This document shows, one piece after another, positions 33,401 through 40,446 of a stretch of DNA of 41,310 nt. The position numbers were made by a program, and so were the translations under genes. Position 1 is the first letter of the stretch; each line of letters begins with the position of its first letter. Source of the DNA: Longimonas sp040409695 (lineage in GTDB: Bacteria; Bacteroidota; Rhodothermia; Rhodothermales; Salinibacteraceae); assembly GCF_040409695.1 (NCBI RefSeq), contig NZ_JARWGJ010000076.1, positions 1 to 41,310 on the forward strand, in the 5' to 3' direction. Under the pieces are notes generated by a model, which saw only the letters and a list, made by a program, of their open reading frames with translations, ran no database searches and was not told the origin of the DNA.

Positions 33401-34354
33401 CGGAAGGCGCGCAAGGCCAAAGACATCGTCAAGAAGCTCAAGTGGGCGTACAATAGAAAGCATAACGATTGGCCGCCCTACAACTCGGTTGAAGAGCACG
33501 ACGACTTCTTGCAGCGCCAGTACCGACGGCGTCGGAACCAAGACGATACGTTTCGGGCAGTCTACCGCCTTTCAACTGTTGGGCTGATTCAAGACTACAC
33601 CGTTGACTACCGGCGTGGAATCATTGAGGCTACGATCCAAGACGTCGGGGACGAAGGCTTTATCGATGCCGTGCAGACCTACATCGGTCGGTATGTATCC
33701 CCTGAGAAAGCGCGCCGCATTCCCCAAGAGGTTCGCGAAACCGAAGGAAAAACTACGCTTCACAAGTGCATTGGCTACGTGATCGACTTTGTCTACGATC
33801 AGATCGCAGCGAAGCGGCAGGCGGCCATGCGGACGATGGAGGAAGCTGTGCAAGCCGGTCTGGAAAACGATGGCGAATTCAGAACGCGCGTCAATACCTA
33901 CTTCAACTCGCGCTACCTGCCCGAACTGCAGAAAGCCATTGATGACCGCACCTTCTCGCTTGAGTTGGTCTGGCACTACATGGAAAAGACCGAGGGCGTA
34001 GACGACAAAGTCAACCACCTCCGTGGGGCGTGCGACCGCCTGCTCACCACCTACACCGACAACGGCGCGCTCTACCTTCTACGCGCCTTTACACGTTGCC
34101 TAACCGACGGAGGAACCTACGACACCTTCCGCCGCGACATGGAAGACGGGTGGCGCTGCTTCCGCGAGGTCAAGGACTTTTCGCACGGCGACATCCTCTC
34201 AGCGCTGCATACCTACAGCGAATGGCTACTGCGCTACGACCGTGAGCTCGAAGGGCTTGTATCTGAAGAAATTGCCCGTGTGCATGCCGACTGGCTTGAG
34301 CAGTTCAATGCAGACTTTCTGGGAAACTCCCCGCATGAGCCGGTAGCTGTGTAG
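30425..34354 (+). CDS. PD-(D/E)XK nuclease - RecQ-like helicase fusion, putative defence protein
   Basis: 1309 residues. Order: an unassigned N-terminus (1-185), a Vsr/DUF559-like nuclease core (about 185-250), and an unassigned middle (about 250-500). The nuclease core has Asp194 in NQRVDFALA and Glu212/Asp214 in LILEVDGEAYHG, then DAKRDRACQQAGW. A RecQ-type SF2 helicase follows (about 505-900), with Walker A TGAGKS at Lys540, DEAH at 636-639, WGHDFRPAYLRLG, ALTGTA, FGMGINKPNIRY and motif VI QQAGRAGRD at 871-879. A 400-residue C-terminus shows no RQC zinc site or HRDC domain. The two helicase lobes are separated by an insertion compared with RecQ. It likely unwinds and cuts foreign DNA. It is first in an operon with a coiled-coil membrane protein and a small gene, next to BREX. 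The function is inference; the helicase and nuclease folds are seen. Confidence 0.85.
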   Translation: MSLIRAGYCLSAVRKHLSSQDDPLAGVLLNRLTAFDLSVCSEEGYAEERYEEDLAEGDNGLAASLLAVASNIVSRGLPTLAPVNVERALASEIEWTEEAPSNSSISFPFTRAVTEADHELLRLALAPIMPGTTPEKVTADRSAQLDSDAEGTFLRQGLPSAAGAWAPQVTQPQRRMDTIVPDSRQHQFTNQRVDFALALPDLPRTAQGLILEVDGEAYHGKTQQKLDAKRDRACQQAGWTTGRIRAEDTSSLSDEATESIQGALEDHPYVKLLATNYKTPLFNTEVGRNWMLLALLPIHVARIQKALIRLARTSLLSLDQDTWQIVVVERDLPGARLAIDDLRKLLGALIDLGGEDRTVPDIDLRVARDRACSALTREAAPADIAFDGDPLDLAETQDLFAGADVVLDTSVLLHPRLNTLDSSRIDAPVAVLRSAYAPTEAHHIAGGAPISYTLPDPPPPEKEKRWIEGDAENETKEKYVSVDPPLDDTRAEGEPAFQALLYLLRNLFRKRTYRPKQVDILCETLPGRDVIGLLPTGAGKSLTYQLSALLQPGLTLIVSPLKSLMQDQKANLEEAGIGHVAFINSSLNAKERKQAQTDMKAGRCQFAFVAPERLQIQEFRDYLGTLECPIAYCVVDEAHCVSEWGHDFRPAYLRLGPNVRAHCDHGWPDTLPIIALTGTASFDVLADVRRELEFGEETKTITPASMERKELHFDVVNVPVEDLDENADAWDKKEATYSAKKEALKDLIANMPDHDLFSGDTNSSPKDFFDLHDNDTQAGLVFTPHANGKFGVDQVASAVRSVQPLRDKVGTFASSNQSQSDEDLTRAQQRFTNNKVHTLVATKAFGMGINKPNIRYTVHMNIPQSIESYYQQAGRAGRDGDASRCVILYSGLEVEKPENEPAVSTDLELLRFFHNGSFKGLEKEKQIVLDVLTGAVGENDTDLLALLQEMKEGETRPVEIDFEGQTPTEEIVQHLKTKVDRGFNKSIVRFACRKARKAKDIVKKLKWAYNRKHNDWPPYNSVEEHDDFLQRQYRRRRNQDDTFRAVYRLSTVGLIQDYTVDYRRGIIEATIQDVGDEGFIDAVQTYIGRYVSPEKARRIPQEVRETEGKTTLHKCIGYVIDFVYDQIAAKRQAAMRTMEEAVQAGLENDGEFRTRVNTYFNSRYLPELQKAIDDRTFSLELVWHYMEKTEGVDDKVNHLRGACDRLLTTYTDNGALYLLRAFTRCLTDGGTYDTFRRDMEDGWRCFREVKDFSHGDILSALHTYSEWLLRYDRELEGLVSEEIARVHADWLEQFNADFLGNSPHEPVAV

Positions 34355-34406
34355 CAGAATGTAGCCCCTTCTTTCACGCTTGTTGATTCCAACACATATT
34401 CCTTCT

Positions 34407-35006
34407 ATGTCAACCTCAAACGATACCGGATCGACGTCTTTCGCCAGCGTGCCCGACGTAAGCCAGTCGCTCCAGACACTGCAGCGCGAGCTGAAGCAGT
34501 TGGATTCGGCGATTCAGCATATCGAATCGAGCAAAGAGGCCGCACAGGAGGCTGCGGAAGCTGCTCGCGATGTGCAGGCCGCCACGAAAGACCTGGCCGA
34601 GGCTACGGCTGCTCTTATCGAACAGATTGACGACGTAGACTTCCCCGAGCGGTTCGAATCAATGGAAGCCCGCATCCAGGAGTCCACGACAACCCTCGAC
34701 GCCTCGCAAAATAAACTCAACGAAACCATTAATCGCCATAGTGAGCAGCAACGAGCGATCATCGACCGGATTCAGTCCAACGGCGATCGTATCATTCAGG
34801 CCGGTAACCAGGTAAGCGACGTCAAGGATCGTCTTGGTCAGGTGAGCACCAATCAGAACGCCCTGGAATCGGCAGTACGCACCAACCAGCAGGCGCTTCA
34901 GCAGCAAGAGCAGGCCCTTACCGATACCAAACAGCATCTGCGGCTTCTGCTGCTGGTTGTTGGTGGCATGGTGCTTCTCAACATCGCGATTGCGGTGTTT
35001 GTGTAG
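34407..35006 (+). CDS. Tail-anchored coiled-coil protein
   Basis: 199 residues. The ATG at 34407 was preferred to a TTG at 34380. Residues about 15-175 are Gln/Glu/Ala-rich with heptad-like spacing over the whole length (SLQTLQRELKQLDSAIQHIE, AQEAAEAARDVQAATKDLAE), predicted long coiled coil. The last 22 residues are a hydrophobic segment (LLLLVVGGMVLLNIAIAVFV) that ends at the stop, so the protein is probably anchored by its C-terminus with the coil in the cytoplasm. No family is recognised. It begins 52 bp after the helicase stop. In a defence context it could be a membrane effector or a tether for the helicase. Confidence 0.75.
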   Translation: MSTSNDTGSTSFASVPDVSQSLQTLQRELKQLDSAIQHIESSKEAAQEAAEAARDVQAATKDLAEATAALIEQIDDVDFPERFESMEARIQESTTTLDASQNKLNETINRHSEQQRAIIDRIQSNGDRIIQAGNQVSDVKDRLGQVSTNQNALESAVRTNQQALQQQEQALTDTKQHLRLLLLVVGGMVLLNIAIAVFV

Positions 35007-35027
35007 AGGACCATGTAGAGGCTGCTC

Positions 35028-35507
35028 ATGCATGTAGTCTTGTCTTACCTGCACCTTGAGGATGGTGCAAACAAGGCGTATACTGAATTAAAAAGAGCAT
35101 TTACTGATAATAGCTCTCTTCCCATGGAAAACGGAAATGAACGCGTATACATTGGGCTTCCTGATCGCTTGGTCGAAGATGTTTTCTGGGTCGGACGCAC
35201 GTACCGCACCAATTCGCTATCTCATATCGAAGGCGGGAGCGACATAATCGTTGAGCACCAGGATGGGTCAGTGTAAGGATACGATTGGATCAAGCGACCC
35301 TCTGCGTACATTACGGCCATTTTTGCGAAGCTCGCACATCAGAAAACACAGGCCTTCAAACAGCTCCCCAACGACGAGCAGATGGACATCGCTCGGTCTG
35401 AGGTCTCCACCATCCATGCTCGGCAGTATGAGGACGAAGCCGAGTACAACAAGGCGGCATTTCGCCAGGCATGGGATGCAAGCCACTCAGACGACCTGCC
35501 CTTTTAA
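35028..35507 (+). pseudogene. Small third operon gene interrupted by one in-frame TAA
   Basis: The frame opens at ATG 35028, 21 bp after the previous stop, and runs 82 codons to TAA at 35274-35276. The same frame then continues with protein-like sequence (GYDWIKRPSAYITAIFAKLA, then EYNKAAFRQAWDASHSDDLPF) to a second stop at 35505-35507, giving 159 codons in all. One base change (for example TAC or CAA to TAA) explains the break. An in-frame ATG at 35382 could restart a 41-residue product. The N-terminal part (LEDGANKAYTELKRAF, VYIGLPDRLVEDVFW) matches no family I know. It could be a real nonsense mutation, a sequence error or readthrough. Confidence 0.7.
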
Positions 35508-35543
35508 TCGTTACTAAGAGCGTGTCCCAACTGGACGTCCTAC

Positions 35544-37679
35544 CTACGCTCCACCCTGCAACGACACGTCCTCATTACGTAGATAGGTGACTTCGAAGGG
35601 CTTACAGCGGCGAGCTTCCTGGTTGACGCGGCCCCGATCGAAGCGGTTAGTGGGGGGCTGAAAGATATCGAGCCCGCGGTCTAAGCTGATCTTCCATCCA
35701 GTGTCGGTTTTAATGGAACGGGCGTGCATACTCTCCCACGAGATCTCGTAGGTGAACCGAACGCCCGTTCCCGCAAGGCTGTCGGCGAGCTCATCTAAGA
35801 ATTGCTCCTGCTCCTCCTGGTTGTCGGTGTCGGCGCCAGTGATGAGGTGAACGTCCACCTCATTGCCTTCCGGGCGCGTGCGGAGGAGCATGTCGCAGAA
35901 CTCCATTACGTTTTTGACCTGATGGTAAGCGCGGATGTACGGGTCAATGATTTCAATCTTATTGGCTTCGCGCAGGTACGGGGCAAAGAGCATCTCGTAA
36001 GAGATACCCTTCTGGTTCTCCATCACCTCTATCTGCCTCCCGCTTTCCAGCACTGGGTCCTCTGTTTCAGGCTCGCTGCCCGGGTCGGCAGGACGATCGG
36101 GCACCGAAACGCTTGTGCCCGTGGCTCTATCTGCATCGGATTCGTAGGCGGCGACAAGCTGTGGGTACTGGCGAAACTCAAGCGTATCTACGGAGGTGAC
36201 GGCTCCACTCGCCTGATCTGTAAATTGGAAATCGACCTCTTCAAACGTCTCATCGATGCGAAGCAAGTGCTCTTTTACGCGCTTGCGTCCCTCCATTGCA
36301 AACGCCAGCAGACGCTTCATTTCGTCTTTCGGGCACTGCTTGTTCGGATACAACAGCTTCAGCAGCCCCGACAGGGTCTTCATAGCGCCGTCGCGGTCGC
36401 GCTTGGTGAGGGAGGCGTCCAATTCGAAATGCTCGCGGGCCATCAGGCTGAAGTCTTCTCCGCGCAACGTGTGCAATGCCTCGGCCAGGTAGTCGACAAT
36501 CAGGCCGTAGCCGTCGGTAAACATCTCATTGCGCAGCTTGTCGACCTCCCATCCGGGCACGTAAAAGTGCAGTCGGTCGATGAAGGCCGGGTCGTAGTAG
36601 CCCTTGGGCAGCGGCTCAAACAGGTTCGAATGCTTGATCATGTAGGGCACCGAGCGGTCGGTGTTGCCGATGAATGCCATGGAGGCTTCCGCCGACATCG
36701 TGTCGCGCCCACGCGAGAAGCTGCGGTTGGCCATGTAGTTTTTCATGATGTCGACCAGCCCCCGGCTCACGCGCTTGTCCTGACCGGCGAACTCGTCGAA
36801 TCCGACCACATCCCAGTAGCCAACGAGTCCGATGTCGCCCGTATTGTTGTTGACGAAGAGCTTTGCCTTGGTGACGTCACCACCAGAGATGAGAATGCCG
36901 TGCGGCGAGAACTCGGAGTAGATGTGCGACTTGCCGGTGCCTTTGGGCCCGAGCTCGATCAGGTTGTAGTTGCGCTCGCAGAACGGAATGAGCCGCACGA
37001 GCTGGTAGAGCTTGTTGCGACGGCTGAGGGTGGCCGGATTCAGCCCGATGCTCTGAATCAACAGGTCGAGCCACTCGTCGGTGGTGAACTGGCTGCGCGA
37101 CGCCTTGTAGTCCTGCAGGTCGAAGCTGCCCATCTGGATGGGCTTGAGCCGCTCGATGATCCACGGGGAGCGGCGGGCTTCTTCGGTGTGCAGATACGCC
37201 ATGTCTACGATGCACCACACCCCGCTGGTGAGTAGCTTCGGATGCTGCTCGATTACCTCTTCAGCGACTTCCACGCCGCGAATCCCCAGATTGGAGAACG
37301 CTGCCTCGTAGATATCTCGATTCTCGTTGAGATGCACCGATACCCGGTCGATGATCTTGTGCTCTTTCTGCTGGCGGATCGTGGACTTGACCAGTTCGGC
37401 TTCGTCGCGGTGCACGTAGTGGTTGCGCACGATCTGCCGCACCTTCTTGACCCCGTTGCGGATCAGGTCTTCGTCGTCGGTGGGGCAGTACTGGCCGAGC
37501 AGGTATTCAAGGACGTACGTGGGCACGACGGCGTTGCCCTTCACGAGCTGCGTGAGGTCTTTGCGTACGACTTTGCCCTCTAACTCGCGCACAATCTTTG
37601 TCTGCAGGGCCCCCAGGTTGGATTCGGCCGATGAGGAGTCGACCAAGGGCTCATCTGATTCGTGTATGGCATCGGACAT
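35544..37679 (-). CDS. brxL: BREX protein BrxL with MIT C-terminal-like domain
   Basis: 711 residues, ATG at 37679. The N-terminal region (about 25-230) matches the BrxL N-terminal part. The AAA+ core follows, with Walker A GPKGTGKSH (Lys250), Walker B GFDEF (Asp295, Glu296) and sensor-like AFIGNTDRS. BrxL forms ring-shaped AAA+ assemblies on DNA and is needed for phage defence in type I BREX. The C-terminal ~150 residues (IEIIDPYIRAYHQVKNVMEF, later MHARSIKTDTGWKISLDRG) resemble the PLD-like MIT_C domain of MITD1; I see no Lon protease Ser/Lys dyad region. The gene is last in the minus-strand BREX operon, 65 bp after pglZ, and its stop is 36 bp from the convergent plus-strand operon. Confidence 0.88.
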   Translation of the reverse strand: MSDAIHESDEPLVDSSSAESNLGALQTKIVRELEGKVVRKDLTQLVKGNAVVPTYVLEYLLGQYCPTDDEDLIRNGVKKVRQIVRNHYVHRDEAELVKSTIRQQKEHKIIDRVSVHLNENRDIYEAAFSNLGIRGVEVAEEVIEQHPKLLTSGVWCIVDMAYLHTEEARRSPWIIERLKPIQMGSFDLQDYKASRSQFTTDEWLDLLIQSIGLNPATLSRRNKLYQLVRLIPFCERNYNLIELGPKGTGKSHIYSEFSPHGILISGGDVTKAKLFVNNNTGDIGLVGYWDVVGFDEFAGQDKRVSRGLVDIMKNYMANRSFSRGRDTMSAEASMAFIGNTDRSVPYMIKHSNLFEPLPKGYYDPAFIDRLHFYVPGWEVDKLRNEMFTDGYGLIVDYLAEALHTLRGEDFSLMAREHFELDASLTKRDRDGAMKTLSGLLKLLYPNKQCPKDEMKRLLAFAMEGRKRVKEHLLRIDETFEEVDFQFTDQASGAVTSVDTLEFRQYPQLVAAYESDADRATGTSVSVPDRPADPGSEPETEDPVLESGRQIEVMENQKGISYEMLFAPYLREANKIEIIDPYIRAYHQVKNVMEFCDMLLRTRPEGNEVDVHLITGADTDNQEEQEQFLDELADSLAGTGVRFTYEISWESMHARSIKTDTGWKISLDRGLDIFQPPTNRFDRGRVNQEARRCKPFEVTYLRNEDVSLQGGA

Positions 37680-37744
37680 AAGACACGGAGACGTTACGAC
37701 AGGAGCATGAACGGATCTGGACGGACCTGGTGCAGACAAGCCCA

Positions 37745-40330
37745 TTAGAAGTCGCTTCCAAAGTGCCGCTGGATGGTAAACGGCTGGTCAATGATCGCGT
37801 TGAGGGGGTCGTCGACATCGTATGCGCAGAGGCGGCACGCATTCAAGTCATCGGCCTGCGGCATGAGTTCAAGCAGGCAGGTGTGCGTGCGCTGCCCCGG
37901 ATCCTCTGGAGCAACGACATCCAGCTCCAGTTCTTCACTGTTAGAAATCAGGCTTCCCTGGTTGTCGTATAGACCCACCTGGATGGTGCGGGGACGCACT
38001 GTGTTGGAGATCGATTGCATCTGGAAGAACTCGGCTTTCAGGACGCCCGACAGGATCGTGTGCTTGCTGGTAAGGAGTCGTACGTCGACTTTCTCAGCGA
38101 TGTCGGTGCGTGAAGTCTCTACTTCGAGTACAGGCACCACCAGCTCTTGCAGACTGGCGCCGCCATGCGCATACCGTTTGCCTGCACCGGACAGATTGTA
38201 TCGGTTGACCGCACGCGGCACCACAGCATACCAGGCATCAGTCAGCGGACTTACTGCGGGGACTTCGAATTGGTACCCATGATCAGCCGCGATGGCCTCG
38301 GCCACTACGCAGCGACTGCGGCGTACCACATAGCCCTCGGTGCCGTCGGCGCGCGTTGTGGATGGAAACGGTTCTTGCATCGCGTCGGGGACGCTGTCGT
38401 CATACAGGAATCCATGGTCGGCGGTGATGAGCACCCGACGCACGTTCCAGTTATTGAGCTTCTGAATGAAGCCCTGCAGCTCGCTGATGGTCTCATAGGC
38501 GGCTGTCGGCGTGTCGGTTTCGGTGTCGGCTTTGTCGCCATACCGGTCGATGCGGTCGTGGTAGATGTACACGAGCGAGTGCTCTTTCATGCGAGCGCGC
38601 CCCTCATCGGTCGTTAGGCCATTCAGATCTTCGAAGCGAAAGACCCCCGCATCCGACCGGCGGGCTTTAAGCAGTTTGCTGCGTTGGCGCGTGCTGTTGG
38701 CAGGATTCCCATCCACGTGGATGCCAGTGGCGTTGGGATTCAGCGTTAAGGTCTCATGGGGCAGCAGGCATGCCTTGCCCAGCGAGGTAATCGACGGGAT
38801 AGGCGCGAGCATTGCGTTCAGTGTAGTGTGCTTGCGGCGCGTGCTCTGTAACGCATTGTTGAGAGCTGCGGCCACTTCGTAGCGTAATCCGTCGGAGATG
38901 ATTACTGCAGTCTTTTTTTCGACAGACGCCACATGTCGCGCGTAGAACTGGTCGAGCGAGGGGATGCGTATTGCACCACGGATCGGCTGGGACGCCGCCT
39001 CGGCCTCCAGCTTCTGCTGCCAGGGAATGTTCATTGCCTGCACAAACCGGTCGGCGTACGCATGCAGAAAGGATTCGTAGGCGGCGTCGATGACGCTGCG
39101 GTACCTGGACTGCTCGCGCCGAATTGTCTGCATAATACGCACCGCCTCGCGGTAGTGCGTATCGCAGCGATGCAGGTCGGTGGTGTAGGTATCGACGAAG
39201 GCGTCGAGGGCGCCAACGTCGAGGGAGGCGTGCGCATTAACATGGCGGTAGAAGGCGGCCATGTGCCACACCACGTGTGCGGCTTCGGCGGCTGCCTGGT
39301 CGTCGCTGCTGCGGAGCGATTGCACGGTTTGCTGGCTCGTTTCGGGCTGCTCGGGCAGCAGCGCGACCGCCTGGCGCAGGCGCTCGCGGCGCAAGGCGGG
39401 CGTCAGATAGCCGAACGAAGCCTCTGATCCGTAGGCTTGCATAAGCCGGGCTTCGTCTACTTCGGGGGCCAGTGCATTGAGCACCTGCTGGTACGATGGG
39501 GACAGCCGGCTGTGCGCTTCCCATTCATTGACCAGGTCGCGCATGCGAGTGAGCACACTCGTTTGCTCGATGCGCAACGTAGTGCGGTACGGATCGTCGG
39601 CAGAAACGGTGTCGAGGGGTTGCGTAAGCAGGTTGTACTTGAGGCGCTGTGACGCGGTCTTCACCATCTCGTGTGAGAAGCCAACACGGTCGAGCGCAAA
39701 CCGCTGCGCCATCTGCTGGCCCAGCCAGTCGTCGAGGTCGCGGGCTGTGCAGGCTTCTCGAAAGTCGGTGAAGGCCTCCGTATCACAGGCGCGGATCAAC
39801 ACCCCCGCAATGACATGATTGGTGGACGAAGGCGCAGCTGAGCCAAACAGATCGAGGTAGTATGCGGCCAGCCCACGCTTCAGTCGGTCTTCGGTGAGGC
39901 GTTCGCGGCTGAGTGTGCCGCCCAGAAACCGACGCCGGTTTTTGTAGCGCAGGTCGCTGTCGTAGTACTGCTGCACGAGGCGGCGCTGCTCAGGGTGTAG
40001 ATCGAGTTCATCGGCCAACTCGGCCGCTTCGTCGACGGTGAGTTCGGCGTTGGCGATGAGCAGGTCGGCCAGCGGGTAGCTGCCCAGATCGGCAGCCGGC
40101 GGACGCGGGCTGGGAGTGTACAGCAGCACGTTGGCATCAGTCCCCTGCTTCTCGATGCGATAGACGGTGCTGAGTCCTGGCTGCGTGGCCTCGATGCACT
40201 CAATCTCGGGATGATCCCACGCGCGAATGGCCTCACGGTGGTCCTCGTCGGGGTCGAATAAGAAGAGTACCCGCAGCGCATCGCGGCGATTAAATTGCTC
40301 TTCGGCACGCTTTTCGAGCGTCTTAGGCAT
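37745..40330 (-). CDS. pglZ: BREX-1 phosphatase-like protein PglZ
   Basis: 861 residues, ATG at 40330 (a TTG three codons upstream is less likely). The protein belongs to the PglZ branch of the alkaline phosphatase superfamily. The metal-site blocks are VIISDGLRYEVA (Asp480) and VLITADHGFLY (Asp638, His639), with YHDRIDRYGDK between. The N-terminal ~470 residues (LRVLFLFDPDEDHREAIRAW at the start) are the helical region typical of type A PglZ from BREX-1. It is essential in BREX for both methylation and exclusion; nuclease or phosphatase activity has been reported for family members. It sits between pglX and brxL as in canonical type I BREX. Confidence 0.93.
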   Translation of the reverse strand: MPKTLEKRAEEQFNRRDALRVLFLFDPDEDHREAIRAWDHPEIECIEATQPGLSTVYRIEKQGTDANVLLYTPSPRPPAADLGSYPLADLLIANAELTVDEAAELADELDLHPEQRRLVQQYYDSDLRYKNRRRFLGGTLSRERLTEDRLKRGLAAYYLDLFGSAAPSSTNHVIAGVLIRACDTEAFTDFREACTARDLDDWLGQQMAQRFALDRVGFSHEMVKTASQRLKYNLLTQPLDTVSADDPYRTTLRIEQTSVLTRMRDLVNEWEAHSRLSPSYQQVLNALAPEVDEARLMQAYGSEASFGYLTPALRRERLRQAVALLPEQPETSQQTVQSLRSSDDQAAAEAAHVVWHMAAFYRHVNAHASLDVGALDAFVDTYTTDLHRCDTHYREAVRIMQTIRREQSRYRSVIDAAYESFLHAYADRFVQAMNIPWQQKLEAEAASQPIRGAIRIPSLDQFYARHVASVEKKTAVIISDGLRYEVAAALNNALQSTRRKHTTLNAMLAPIPSITSLGKACLLPHETLTLNPNATGIHVDGNPANSTRQRSKLLKARRSDAGVFRFEDLNGLTTDEGRARMKEHSLVYIYHDRIDRYGDKADTETDTPTAAYETISELQGFIQKLNNWNVRRVLITADHGFLYDDSVPDAMQEPFPSTTRADGTEGYVVRRSRCVVAEAIAADHGYQFEVPAVSPLTDAWYAVVPRAVNRYNLSGAGKRYAHGGASLQELVVPVLEVETSRTDIAEKVDVRLLTSKHTILSGVLKAEFFQMQSISNTVRPRTIQVGLYDNQGSLISNSEELELDVVAPEDPGQRTHTCLLELMPQADDLNACRLCAYDVDDPLNAIIDQPFTIQRHFGSDF

Positions 40331-40411
40331 GAGGTCCAAACGGCGTTATTAGGGATGCGAGGGCGTTCTGTTTGTTACTGTCAATGCTGGTGCAGACCCA
40401 ACAGGCTTCCA

Positions 40412-40426
40412 AGACCTGTCAGGTCT
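40412..40426. repeat. Short palindrome between pglX and pglZ
   Basis: AGACCTG-T-CAGGTCT, a perfect 7-bp inverted repeat with a one-base centre. Palindromes of this AGACCTGTCAGGTCT kind recur between genes in Bacteroidota. It lies in the 116-bp gap inside the BREX operon. Protein binding or REP-like origin are both possible. Confidence 0.45.
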
Positions 40427-40446
40427 GCGTTGGCGTTGCGAGGGCG

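Noticed and set aside
35251..35517. 88-codon plus-strand frame overlapping the broken third operon gene
   Set aside because: It is in a different frame from the protein-like sequence after the TAA and is Ser/Thr/Arg-rich; the continuing original frame is the better reading.
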